A DNA stretch of 64,000 bases. Origin: Gautieria morchelliformis (Eukaryota; Basidiomycota; Agaricomycetes; Gomphales; Gomphaceae). How positions within the stretch are numbered: the first letter of the stretch is position 1; each line of letters opens with the position of its first letter. Both the position numbers and the translations under genes were made by a program. Positions 31,119 through 40,812 of this stretch are shown one piece after another. The stretch covers positions 62,001 through 126,000 of the forward strand of contig WHVA01000218.1 in NCBI GenBank assembly GCA_015179125.1, written 5' to 3'. The notes beneath the pieces are model-generated. The model was given only the letters and a program-made list of their open reading frames with translations. It made no database searches and was not told the DNA's origin.

Positions 31119-32938
31119 GGTCGTGGTTGGCTTAGAATCCATTAGGCGCTTTGTGCGTCTATTAGGTCCCACGGCATGCCGAACTGCTTTCCTTTTTCCC
31201 ATCGCTTTCACTGTTAGGTGAGAGCGCCTCTCCCTACAATTGTTGGGCGAGCTTGAGGACGAGTCGTTCCGCAACTCATCCTCCTGGCTTCAATGAGCCA
31301 GGCTAGGCTTCGACGCCCAGGTGATCCTGCTCACCCTTGGCCCCTTGTCCTCGTTCATCGATTCATCATCGTCGAATGAGACCTTGCCTGTGGGGATTAC
31401 TTCGTTCCCCTTGGGATTGTCCCTGGCTCGAGAAGTCCAGGGTTATGCCAAATCTCCTTAGGAACGGTGTCCCTAAGATTGCGTCATAATAGTCAACCTT
31501 CGCCAGGTCGAAATATTCATTGTATGTTTCACGACCAAATTTAATGGTCGTGTTTGTTCCATAGTTGATCATGGAACGACTGCCTATGCAGGCTAGCTGC
31601 AGCGCGATTGGCTGCTCCAGGGAGAATGTCTTCATCCCTGTAGCTCGTGTGAATTCAGGGGATAGCAGTACCCCTTCGCTGCCACTATCTAGCAGGCAGT
31701 GGGCTTTTACACCATTTATCTCCCAGTACCCCGAGAGGGTACGGTTTTCACTGCGCGGGTGCGTTGGCTGTGTCCTATGCTTGCTTCGGTGGTGATACAC
31801 CGGTTTGGCCGCCTTGTCCGGCATGACCGACGTGCGTGCCGCCATGACTTTCATGGTGGCGTCGTCTTCTGGCGCGAATCTGATCGCACTGGACCTGTAG
31901 GTGGTGTCCTCTGCCTCTTCGTCCCATTCGTAATATTGGGACGGCTCGGGATCCCACTCTTCAGCGGGCGCATCTCCGTTGTCCGGAGAGTCGTTGGGTT
32001 GGGGATCACCCTCCCCGTCTTCATCAATTTGATGGAGAGAATTTTGACCGAGATCCGTCTCCGGATCCTCGGTCTCCTCTTTGTGCCTCACGGCTGCTGT
32101 CCTGATACCGGACCTAAGCCAGGGGCACTCCGCTTTCTTGTGGCCAGGTTGGCTGCATTCAAAGCACGCAGTGCTGCTTTGGTTGCTGCTGGGCCGATCG
32201 TTAGGCTGGCCCAACGCTTTCATTGGTGGGGCAGGTCGCAGGGACGATCCTGACGCTTGAGGCTGTTTAGCCTCAGGCAGGTGTCCAGCTTGCGCTGGGC
32301 ATGGGGGCAGCGGTCGCTGCGATGCTCCACTTCTCAAGAACAGGTTGGGGCTGGTCAGGCCTGTCTGCCTCGATGGCTTGCTCCCTGTAAGCCAGGCAGC
32401 GCTTGCCGTTGCTGCTGCGCTTTCTGCACGGCGCATCCCCATATGGTATCGGGATGCTTCCTCTATCATTCAGGCCGTCTCGAAGAGTTGCTCTATTGAT
32501 CTGCTCTCAGCGTTGTAGCCCTTTTTGAGGACCTCGTTGTGCAGCATTTCGCGCAGCGCCAACACGAACCGTCTCCGGAACGTGTAGTCGTCTGGCGGCT
32601 GTATCATACGCACCACGTATTTCTTGAGTTCGTTCAGCATCTCCTGAACGATCTTCATGCCCTGCATGACCGCTTCGAATTTATTCGATGTGTGATGGTA
32701 TGTCAGTGTGTGCAGGAACCTTTTTTGAAGGCCCTGCATCACTGTTTCCAGGGTCCAGCTGTGGACCTGGCGATCAAAGCGTTCTACGTTTCGAAGGAAC
32801 CATTCCTGGGCTTCACTGGTTAGGCGAGTGCCCACGTAGCCGACCTGCATGTCTATGCTGGTTGGCCCTAGGAGGCAGTTCATTTTCAGCCATCTTAAGA
32901 TGGCTGTGACGAAGATTTCAAACTCTTAGAGGTCAGAT
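31119..32938 (-). pseudogene. Gypsy-C Gag C-terminal part and protease
   Basis: From the right, the frame resumes gag with EFEIFVTAILRWLKMN, then LTSEAQEWFLRNVERFDRQ and TLTYHHTSNKFEAVMQGMK (gag domain). It continues through a CCHC knuckle (CFECSQPGHKKAECP, near 32140) and ends in an aspartic protease (AHCLLDSGSEGVLLSPEF, near 31680, then YDAILGTPFLRRFGI). An in-frame TAA sits just inside the LTR border near 32930, and a stop near 32470 interrupts gag. Continuity with 34449-34764 and 36297-37384 is shown by the target duplications and reading frame. Confidence 0.85.
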
Positions 32939-34448
32939 TGTTTTGGAACCCTTCAAGACTTTGGTGTTATTGCTAACGCCTCTGTCTATCAGAACGTGTC
33001 GTTTACACGACTAGTAGAATACCAGTTCAATGCAGCAGCACAACTCCGGAAATAATTTAATATTTGTACCTTGGTTGCAATCTGTGTAATAACTAGTCCA
33101 AGTTATTACAGATAGAAGGCAATTCATTTCTTAGCTGCACTGAACAATAAACTAAAAGAGAGTGTAGGTTCAAGGACACTATCGGGGTCCAAGAGTATTC
33201 CTTTTAATAAAGAGGGAATAGGCTCCGCAGGAGAGTTTGTAAGTGGATTGGGTCGACCAACGTCAATGCACTGCAATAACGAGAGAGTAATGTGAAGTGG
33301 CTTTCGCGCACAACTTGACTTGACTTGTGAAAGTCACTGAACAGGAAAATCAACTGAACAGCTCGTCTCGGGTATTGGAGTGCTAATTGACAAGAAAATC
33401 GACTGCCAACCTCACTCTGTAGAGTTTCACCCAGCGGGTTAGGCTAAGTGGCTAAGCAGTAAAGCAACTACTTAACTAAGAATAGTTACTCTAAGCAAGA
33501 GTAGTATTCTAGTTTGGGTTAGGAACTTAGGTAAGATGTGCAAGTCACACAAGCTGTGTAGGATAGAAGATGGGTAGATTGACTGCTCAAAGGGCAGGCA
33601 AAGGGCCTCCTTTTACATTGTAATGTACAAGAGCTTAGTAAGCAGGTAGAACCTTCTATCTATTAATGGAATGGGGGAAGAAGCTTGTGGAAGATGGAAG
33701 AAAGGGTTGGAAGAAACTGGCTGTTTCCAGGGGACTCTACCATGCTTCCTACCAATCAGAGCTTGATTTGTCAGGAATGACTCACTGAAAAGGGTCATGT
33801 GCCATAGCACAGCTTGGCTGAGTCATGTACTCCTGACTCACCAAGTTGTGCCTGGATTGGTTGAGTCATTGAGGCTGTATCTCCAGATAACCATGTATTT
33901 GGCACTTAGAAGCTGAGTAAGCAGTTCTGAGCCAATTAGGGCTCTGTAGCCATAATTACTAAGAGCACTGCTTAGCACAGCTGAGCATAGCCTGGTACAG
34001 CCTAGTTGTCATGACTGACCATGATCCCCATTGTTTGGTGAAGCCAAACAGGCTGCACAGTTGCTATGGCTGCATATAGCAACTGTTTGGGACTCAGCTG
34101 GAAATACTGAGAGAGCCATCCTGCCGGACTTGTGGGTGCTTGGGTGAGCATAAGTCCGAAAATGCGGCCACCGCTGAGGTGCCCGGCGGAGTTTGAAATA
34201 GAGCGCCCGGAACAGAGTTGTGGGTGCTAGGGGATCCACAACTCTGTAATGACAGAAAAATGGTAGTTTGAGCCATGGAGACTTTGGAAAAATAAGGAAA
34301 AATATAAGATAACTAGAGGAATGTTTGAAAAGCCTTTCCCCAGTTATATTACCAGCATACAGATACTGTTAATTCTTCAAAGGTGTTTTTACATGTTGTC
34401 AAGACAAAAGGAAAAGACTAGGGCTGGTTGAACAGCCGTTCCCCTACA
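32939..34448 (-). repeat. Solo LTR of the 1.5-kb family, left member of a head-to-head pair
   Basis: Read on the minus strand it starts TGTAGGGGAACGG at 34448 and ends CCAAAACA at 32939, 1510 bp. The outer flank is CAGAT at 32934-32938. The partner of this target duplication is not at its inner edge (which has ACCAG) but at 34760-34764, next to the other LTR, as ATCTG, its reverse complement. Confidence 0.9.
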
Positions 34449-34764
34449 ACCAGGCACAAAATGCCCCCGGAACCGAGAGCACAAAATGCTCCTGATCCCG
34501 GGCCGGATCCGGGCCCGGGGCCCGTCAGGGCATACAACAGCCTGCCCCGGGTGGCGTCACAGCCGCGCAAGCGATCCATGGCCCCAACGGAAGGCCAGGG
34601 AATACCGGATCAGGCTGACATCATACCGCTGGAGCCATACGATGGGATCACACGGATGATCCGCATGGCGTTAGCTGATGCTGCAGACACAGACCCAGAG
34701 AAGTCTGTGCTAGTCAAAGCCAGTGTGAAGCTGGCTCACACCGAGCCATACGCTGGGGGATCTG
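34449..34764 (+). pseudogene. Inverted internal piece of Gypsy-C gag
   Basis: This 316-bp segment lies between the two head-to-head LTRs and is open on the plus strand, opposite to the rest of Gypsy-C. It encodes TRHKMPPEPRAQNAPDPGPD near its left end and KASVKLAHTEPYAGGS at its right end. Turned around, it joins in frame on one side to NMGLTGDT (36297-37384) and on the other to DL-stop-EFEIFV (32938 leftwards), which is the expected order of a gag protein. The frame continuing a few codons into the flanking LTRs is accidental. Confidence 0.88.
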
Positions 34765-36296
34765 TGTAGGGGAACGGCTGTTCAACCAGCCAAGGAAGGC
34801 TGTTCAACCAGCCCTAGTCTTTTCCTTTTGTCTTGACAACATGTAAAAACACCTTTGAAGAATTAACAGTATCTGTATGCTGGTAATATAACTGGGGAAA
34901 GGCTTTTCAAACATTCCTCTAGTTATCTTATATTTTTCCTTATTTTTCCAAAGTCTCCATGGCTCAAACTACCATTTTTCTGTCATTACAGAGTTGTGGA
35001 TCCCCTAGCACCCACAACTCTGTTCCGGGCGCTCTATTTCAAACTCCGCCGGGCACCTCAGCGGTGGCCGCATTTTCGGACTTATGCTCACCCAAGCACC
35101 CACAAGTCCGGCAGGATGGCTCTCTCAGTATTTCCAGCTGAGTCCCAAACAGTTGCTATATGCAGCCATAGCAACTGTGCAGCCTGTTTGGCTTCACCAA
35201 ACAATGGGGATCATGGTCAGTCATGACAACTAGGCTGTACCAGGCTATGCTCAGCTGTGCTAAGCAGTGCTCTTAGTAATTATGGCTACAGAGCCCTAAT
35301 TGGCTCAGAACTGCTTACTCAGCTTCTAAGTGCCAAATACATGGTTATCTGGAGATACAGCCTCAATGACTCAACCAATCCAGGCACAACTTGGTGAGTC
35401 AGGAGTACATGACTCAGCCAAGCTGTGCTATGGCACATGACCCTTTTCAGTGAGTCATTCCTGACAAATCAAGCTCTGATTGGTAGGAAGCATGGTAGAG
35501 TCCCCTGGAAACAGCCAGTTTCTTCCAACCCTTTCTTCCATCTTCCACAAGCTTCTTCCCCCATTCCATTAATAGATAGAAGGTTCTACCTGCTTACTAA
35601 GCTCTTGTACATTACAATGTAAAAGGAGGCCCTTTGCCTGCCCTTTGAGCAGTCAATCTACCCATCTTCTATCCTACACAGCTTGTGTGACTTGCACATC
35701 TTACCTAAGTTCCTAACCCAAACTAGAATACTACTCTTGCTTAGAGTAACTATTCTTAGTTAAGTAGTTGCTTTACTGCTTAGCCACTTAGCCTAACCCG
35801 CTGGGTGAAACTCTACAGAGTGAGGTTGGCAGTCGATTTTCTTGTCAATTAGCACTCCAATACCCGAGACGAGCTGTTCAGTTGATTTTCCTGTTCAGTG
35901 ACTTTCACAAGTCAAGTCAAGTTGTGCGCGAAAGCCACTTCACATTACTCTCTCGTTATTGCAGTGCATTGACGTTGGTCGACCCAATCCACTTACAAAC
36001 TCTCCTGCGGAGCCTATTCCCTCTTTATTAAAAGGAATACTCTTGGACCCCGATAGTGTCCTTGAACCTACACTCTCTTTTAGTTTATTGTTCAGTGCAG
36101 CTAAGAAATGAATTGCCTTCTATCTGTAATAACTTGGACTAGTTATTACACAGATTGCAACCAAGGTACAAATATTAAATTATTTCCGGAGTTGTGCTGC
36201 TGCATTGAACTGGTATTCTACTAGTCGTGTAAACGACACGTTCTGATAGACAGAGGCGTTAGCAATAACACCAAAGTCTTGAAGGGTTCCAAAACA
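34765..36296 (+). repeat. Solo LTR of the 1.5-kb family, right member of a head-to-head pair
   Basis: It starts TGTAGGGGAACGG and ends CCAAAACA, 1532 bp. It appears identical to the left member apart from a 22-bp tandem duplication near its start (the GGCTGTTCAACCAGCC motif is present twice). The outer flank CTGGT (36297-36301) matches, as reverse complement, ACCAG at 34449-34453 beside the left LTR. Confidence 0.9.
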
Positions 36297-37384
36297 CTGG
36301 TATCCCCGGTCAGTCCCATGTTGCGGATCCGCAGCCTGCTGTTGTAGGCTGCGCGCGCCTGCCGTGCATCCTGCATGGCTCGCGCGAGCTGCTCGTCAGG
36401 TTGCTGAGCAGTGTGGCTTTGGGCCACTGCTTCCTCAGTGTTCTTTGCTAGCAGCTCAAGGGCCCGCATATGGCAGCGTGTGGCTGCAGCCTCTTTACGC
36501 TGCCAGTGGGCGACTTCAAGCTCTAGGCTCTCGGTCATTGTTTCAGAGTCGTGCTCCGAGATGACTTGTTCCCTGACGATCTGTTGGATCGTCTTGCGGC
36601 TTTCTGTTGGGGCAGCCGGTTGCTCTTGGGGTTCATTTCTGAACCTCATGTCCTGTACAACCGGGACAGCTGGTGGTGGCATTCACTGCCTGTCCAGTTC
36701 CTTTCGTCATGGGTCTTCCATGTTGTGACCGCGTTCATTAGCTGCGGACTGTCGCGAGCTTGGACATGTTATGTCATGTTCCCCGCATGGGCGGAGGGCC
36801 GTCTGGACGTTCTCCAGCGTGGCTGCAACCTGCAGCCTGATCTCCTCCGCCTGGTGGAGTTCCTTGCCGATTACCATTATGGCGGAGGCAATGTTGTCAA
36901 GCTGTGATGCTAGCTGATCGTGCTTGTGGCGCGTGAGCGCATCCTGCACCTGCTTGTTCAGTGCCTCTGCCATCTCGCTGTTGATGGTGTGAGTTCTCGA
37001 GCTCTTGTGACTTGAGCTCAAGTATTCCAAGCCCTGACCATCGTCTGGGGCTCGCCTTTTTTGCCATCGTCCTCCTTCGGGGACGATTGTTGTCACTCTG
37101 CTTCGTGAGCGGCGGTTCAAGTCATGGCTTTGTGCCCATCTCGACGTTGATGCTCTGCCGTCTGACAACGGTGAGACTTCTCTGCCCTTTCCTTTGTCTC
37201 TGGGCAGAGGGGAATGGGGGGGCTGCGCCGGCTTGTTGCCCAGCGTCGTCTCATCCTCGACCACGCTCGACAAGACATGGTCGGGATTTTCCTCGTCCTC
37301 CATTGGGGGGATGAGGGTGGTGAGATTTATGATCTCTCCATCTTCTGGCGTCCTGGACTCTTGGTCCAGGGTAGCGTCAGCCAT
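36297..37384 (-). pseudogene. Gypsy-C Gag N-terminal part
   Basis: From the ATG at 37384 the frame reads MADATLDQESRTPEDGEIIN and runs to a TGA at 36707. It resumes in the same strand (MPPPAVPVVQDMRFRNEPQE) up to RNMGLTGDT at the LTR border. It is a Pro/Ser- and charge-rich N-terminus with a helical segment (MAEALNKQVQDALTRHKHDQ). In-frame TGA codons near 36707 and 36680 make it inactive. Confidence 0.75.
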
Positions 37385-37811
37385 CGTGTCGCTGGGCTGC
37401 GCCAGTGGTGTGGACCGTGAGCTTGTCGCTCGTGTCTGTCTTCAACTGCATGGAATCATCATGCTTGCAGCCGACAGTAGAAGGTCTACTGGAGGGTCTC
37501 AACGATGTTTAGTTGTCGACGTAGCGATCTTTTTCAAGATTGCTTCGAATCCACAATCGGTTGGTCGCGTGGCGATCAACTGCAGGATAGTTCAAAAAGG
37601 TGTCAAGATGTCGATCTTTGGCCTTGTATCACAAGGGCATGGCAGAACTTGACCAAAGAGTGGTATTCTGAATGCTACGTAGTGACAGTGTAAGGGTAAG
37701 ATGCAATGGGAACCGCTGACCGGTTCCCACGCATAAACTATACAGTGGGTCCCTAAGGGGTCCACTGGGATTATGTAATAACTAGTATACATGTATGATA
37801 CATAGGTTATT
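37385..37811. other. No gene; 5' part of Gypsy-C or unrelated flank
   Basis: Nothing coding is supported. The matching 5' LTR of Gypsy-C would be expected here but is not recognised, so the element is truncated. A perfect hairpin (TGGGAACCG, five-base loop, CGGTTCCCA) lies near 37708-37730. Confidence 0.35.
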
Positions 37812-38072
37812 TACAGCTCCCCTCTGCTTCTTCAACCATGCGATGAACTCCTTGAATGAATTGGTGATGGTTTCACATTCTTTATTCTTCAGGAAGTCGA
37901 CCTTGACATATCTTGTAGCGTGATCGATCCATGTCACGAAGTATCTGTATCCTCCAATGGACATCTTGAATGGACCACATAGATCCAATGAGACAACATC
38001 CTCCATGCTCTTTGGTAGCTCCTCAATGCGTTTGAATGGTGCCATGTATTTACAACCTGAAATCAAGTTCAT
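37812..38072 (-). pseudogene. Copia integrase fragment
   Basis: The minus frame reads CKYMAPFKRIEELPKSMEDV, SLDLCGPFKMSIGGYRYFVT and DHATRYVKVDFLKNKE, which is the end of the GAG-pre-integrase segment and the start of a Copia integrase core with the first catalytic Asp (SLDLCGP). It stops before the second catalytic Asp. No LTR of this family is seen in the window, and it differs from the intact Copia at 7192. Confidence 0.7.
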
Positions 38073-38248
38073 TTGTGGCTATATAGAAGTCCCAAAAGCA
38101 CTTGGATACCGCGCAAAAACCGCTGCCGGCAAGCCACAAATTGCACTAAAATGTTCATGATCACTACTGAATTTCAGGCCGTGCCGATCGGGGGAAAAAA
38201 ACTTAAGGTAGCCGGTTCCAGGCTCCTTTTGAACTTCATAGCAGTCCC

Positions 38249-38725
38249 TTATGGACTGATTCTCCAGGCACCAATTGTACTGATTTTCAGGGGGCGCTCT
38301 TCCTGCAGTGCAATGGATTCGAGGGTGTCGAGTGGAGGGAGTGCTCTGCCTGTAATCATCCGAAGTAGACCTTCGATTGTTTTCACGTCTTCGTGAAGGT
38401 TGTCAATGACCGGCTCGCGTGAAGTGCCAGTCGCCTGTTGTTGTTTTTGGGAGAGTGCAGCTTCGAATACGGAAGAAGATGTCTTGAGAGCACTCGCTCT
38501 AACACAAAACAATATCTTGTCCCGCGATACAAGGGTCACAGTGACGTCCATACATGACGGATTGCTCTGAAAGTCATGATGATACTCAGAGGCAGAGTAG
38601 TTGGTTTGCGGCAGGAACGAGGCGATACGAGGCAGCTGTGCAGTGGGATCAACATAAAGCAAGCCATCGCTTATTATTCGACGCACGGGGTAGGTATAGG
38701 TTGGGGGCACAACTGGATCACTCAT
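38249..38725 (-). CDS. BTB/POZ-domain protein, N-terminal part
   Basis: The ATG at 38725 opens a 158-residue frame. After a short leader, DVTVTLVSRDKILFCVRASA, then KTSSSVFEAALS and DNLHEDVKTIEGLLRMITG, follow the BTB fold pattern seen in large basidiomycete BTB families: strand, the helix after a HRSVL-like position, then the LLR segment. BTB domains mediate protein-protein contacts. The frame stops at 38249 without the expected C-terminal half, so the gene is truncated or an intron follows. Confidence 0.5.
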   Translation of the reverse strand: MSDPVVPPTYTYPVRRIISDGLLYVDPTAQLPRIASFLPQTNYSASEYHHDFQSNPSCMDVTVTLVSRDKILFCVRASALKTSSSVFEAALSQKQQQATGTSREPVIDNLHEDVKTIEGLLRMITGRALPPLDTLESIALQEERPLKISTIGAWRISP

Positions 38726-39099
38726 CTGAGGTCACCAAATTGCAGTATCCTATCAATAAAACCGAACACCTTACAAGTCCGTCTCGACTTACCCTTACAC
38801 CGACTGTGACTTGAACAGGGGGGTGACTTTGGGGGCAAGAGCCTGAGAGGCACAAGTCCTATGTAATAGCGCTACTCCACGAGGCTCGGCCATTGCCAGA
38901 GCTTCGAATTCGGCTGATTAAGAGACTGAGTTCGCTAGCACTACTAAGCAAGATCTATGTACATGAACTTAGACCTTGCCGTGGGTTTGGGGGAGAGGAT
39001 GGCACTTCGCAAAAGGGAACCTGAACTCAGATGTGTGTGGCGCGAGAACGCCAGAGGTCACGTGAGTCGGTGACATAGGGCACTGCAGAAAGTGCCGGC

Positions 39100-39326
39100 A
39101 CCTAAAAATCAGATGAAACGGAACTTGAGTTTCAGTACAAAACCAGCTAAAAATCAGTACTTGAGCACTGATTTTTAGCTCCCGAAGCGTTCTCGGCCCC
39201 TTTGACCATGAACTGATTTCTAGTAGTGAAAATGTCCCACTTTGCACTGTTTTTTTAGCTCAAAATGAACTGAATTCTAGCTTGTTTATGACTAATAAAA
39301 AGTACATTAAGAACTGATTTTTAGGT
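39100..39326. mobile_element. Candidate MITE with 13-bp inverted ends
   Basis: ACCTAAAAATCAG at 39100-39112 and its reverse complement CTGATTTTTAGGT at 39314-39326 bound 227 bp. Another CTAAAAATCAG / CTGATTTTTAG pair is nested inside at about 39150-39181. There are no coding frames and no clear target duplication, so the exact borders and class are uncertain. Confidence 0.35.
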
Positions 39327-39600
39327 ACACATATTATTGGCTAGCGAGCAGATATGAACTGGTACAGGATGGAAACAGGACAGAGATGAGTTAGTGAATG
39401 AAACCGATGCAGTTGTCAGAGTGAGTGATGGTAAGTGCAGTAAACCGATGCAGTCATCAGAGCGTAGTATGAATGGGTCAAGCTAGGTCAAGAGAATATG
39501 CGAAGAGCCAGAGTCGGTAGGGAGAGTGCAAGTGGGTAACAACTAATGGGTTAGCAATCAGTTAAAAGTGGCATAGAAATAAAAGGGACATTACGGAGGT

Positions 39601-40740
39601 GTCTACTCGTAGTCGGCATCAGGTCTTGCAGGAACATGAACCTGGCGCTTGGACTTCCTGAGCTCAGGGTCAGCTTTCTTGGGAGCCGTTTTCCTGGGCG
39701 CTGATTTATTTGTTGCACCAGCCTTCGAGGAAGCCTGTAGCTGGAGAAGGTTAACACTGATATATACAACAAATGGTTCACTTACCCTTTTGGCATGCAT
39801 GGGCTAGAAGCAAGTAAGTGTAAGTTGTTAGGCGGCTGGGTAGTGGAATAGGTGAATGTACTTACAGCTGGCACATCCTCCAGTGTTTGCCATCCTCTGG
39901 CATCTTCCTTTTCATCGAGCTGGTGGCCTGGTCATGATTTCCCACTGAACAAAAATTTGCACGGGGCTTCCCGGCACCTGTCGTCGAACCCTTGCGCGAG
40001 CGAGTCATGTTCACTGATTAGGTATAGAATTACGATATACAATAATAAACGCACCTTGCCAGTTGGCTCAGAGGACTTCCCGGCACCTGTCGTCAAACCC
40101 TTGCACGAGCGAGTCATGTTCACTGATTAGGTATAGAATTACAATATACAATAATAAACGCACCTTGCCAGTTGGCTCAGAGGACTTCCTGGCACCCGTT
40201 GTCGAACCCTTGCGGGAGGCAGTCCCGTTGTTCACAGAACCCAACTTTCTAGTTGACGTAGACTTGGTCATAGAGTTACTGGCACTCGCTGAAGAAACAT
40301 TGGAAGGATTTTTTTTTTTTCGCAGAAGCTGACTTGCTTGTGGTGAACTTGCTCGATCGAGGACACTGGCACTGCACTCTTACTAGTATTGGCAACAGAG
40401 AGGGCTTGAGGCTCCTCACGTGGCAGGCGGGCCAATCGTTCCTCTCGCCGCCTTGCAGACACACGTTTGAGCTCTGAGCTATTTTTGAGGAACTGTTGGA
40501 TCAGCGCTTTGATCGGCCATACGCGTTTGAAATGATTTAGCTCCGGGCATTCCTCAAGGACCTGTAGATAAAATGAGTATATATTGTGTGGCATCGAAGA
40601 GTTGTAATAGACTTACATGCTGTACAACAAGTGAGACCTTGCGGTTGTCTGCTCTCAAATAATAATGTAGACTTACATTTAGACACAGATTTCCAGATGG
40701 GTTGTGCATCCATCTGTCATGACCTGTGCATCCATCTGTT
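39601..40740 (-). CDS. Unidentified small multi-exon gene with a basic, low-complexity tail
   Basis: Several minus-strand pieces are separated by GT..AG introns: a donor GTAAGT near 40615 with acceptor CTACAG near 40562, and GTGCGT..ATCAG introns near 40030-40060 and 40140-40170. The best exon reads LEECPELNHFKRVWPIKALI then QQFLKNSSELKRVSARRREE. Later exons are short, Lys/Ser/Thr-rich (MTKSTSTRKLGSVNNGTASR, KADPELRKSKRQVH). I do not recognise the family. Exon limits are approximate, and the tandem duplication at 39967-40240 has multiplied one exon-intron unit. Confidence 0.4.
39967..40240. repeat. 109-bp tandem duplication of an exon-intron unit
   Basis: Units begin CTTCCCGGCACC at 39967 and again at 40076, and CTTCCTGGCACC at 40185, with an exact 109-bp period; the third unit is partial. 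Each full unit carries part of an exon encoding KSSEPTGK and a complete 40-nt intron. Confidence 0.85.
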
Positions 40741-40812
40741 ATGACCTGTGCATCCATCTGTCATGACCTGTGCATCCATCTGTTATGACCTGTGCATCCA
40801 TCTGTCATGACC
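40703..40812. repeat. 22-bp minisatellite, five units
   Basis: Units TGTGCATCCATCTG(T/C)(C/T)ATGACC repeat exactly five times, alternating C and T at one position, so there is also a 44-bp higher-order period. The last unit merges with the TGTCATGACC start of the LTR at 40803. Confidence 0.9.

Noticed and set aside
34428-34769. A stand-alone small gene between the two LTRs
   Set aside because: Its residues continue the Gypsy-C gag on both sides once the segment is inverted, and its first and last codons lie in LTR sequence.
32939-36296. A giant palindromic foldback transposon with 1.5-kb terminal inverted repeats and its own gene in the middle
   Set aside because: The outer flanks do not match each other as one target duplication. 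Instead each matches the opposite inner flank in reverse complement, and the central frame is a piece of the host Gypsy gag. Two LTRs plus an inversion explain everything.
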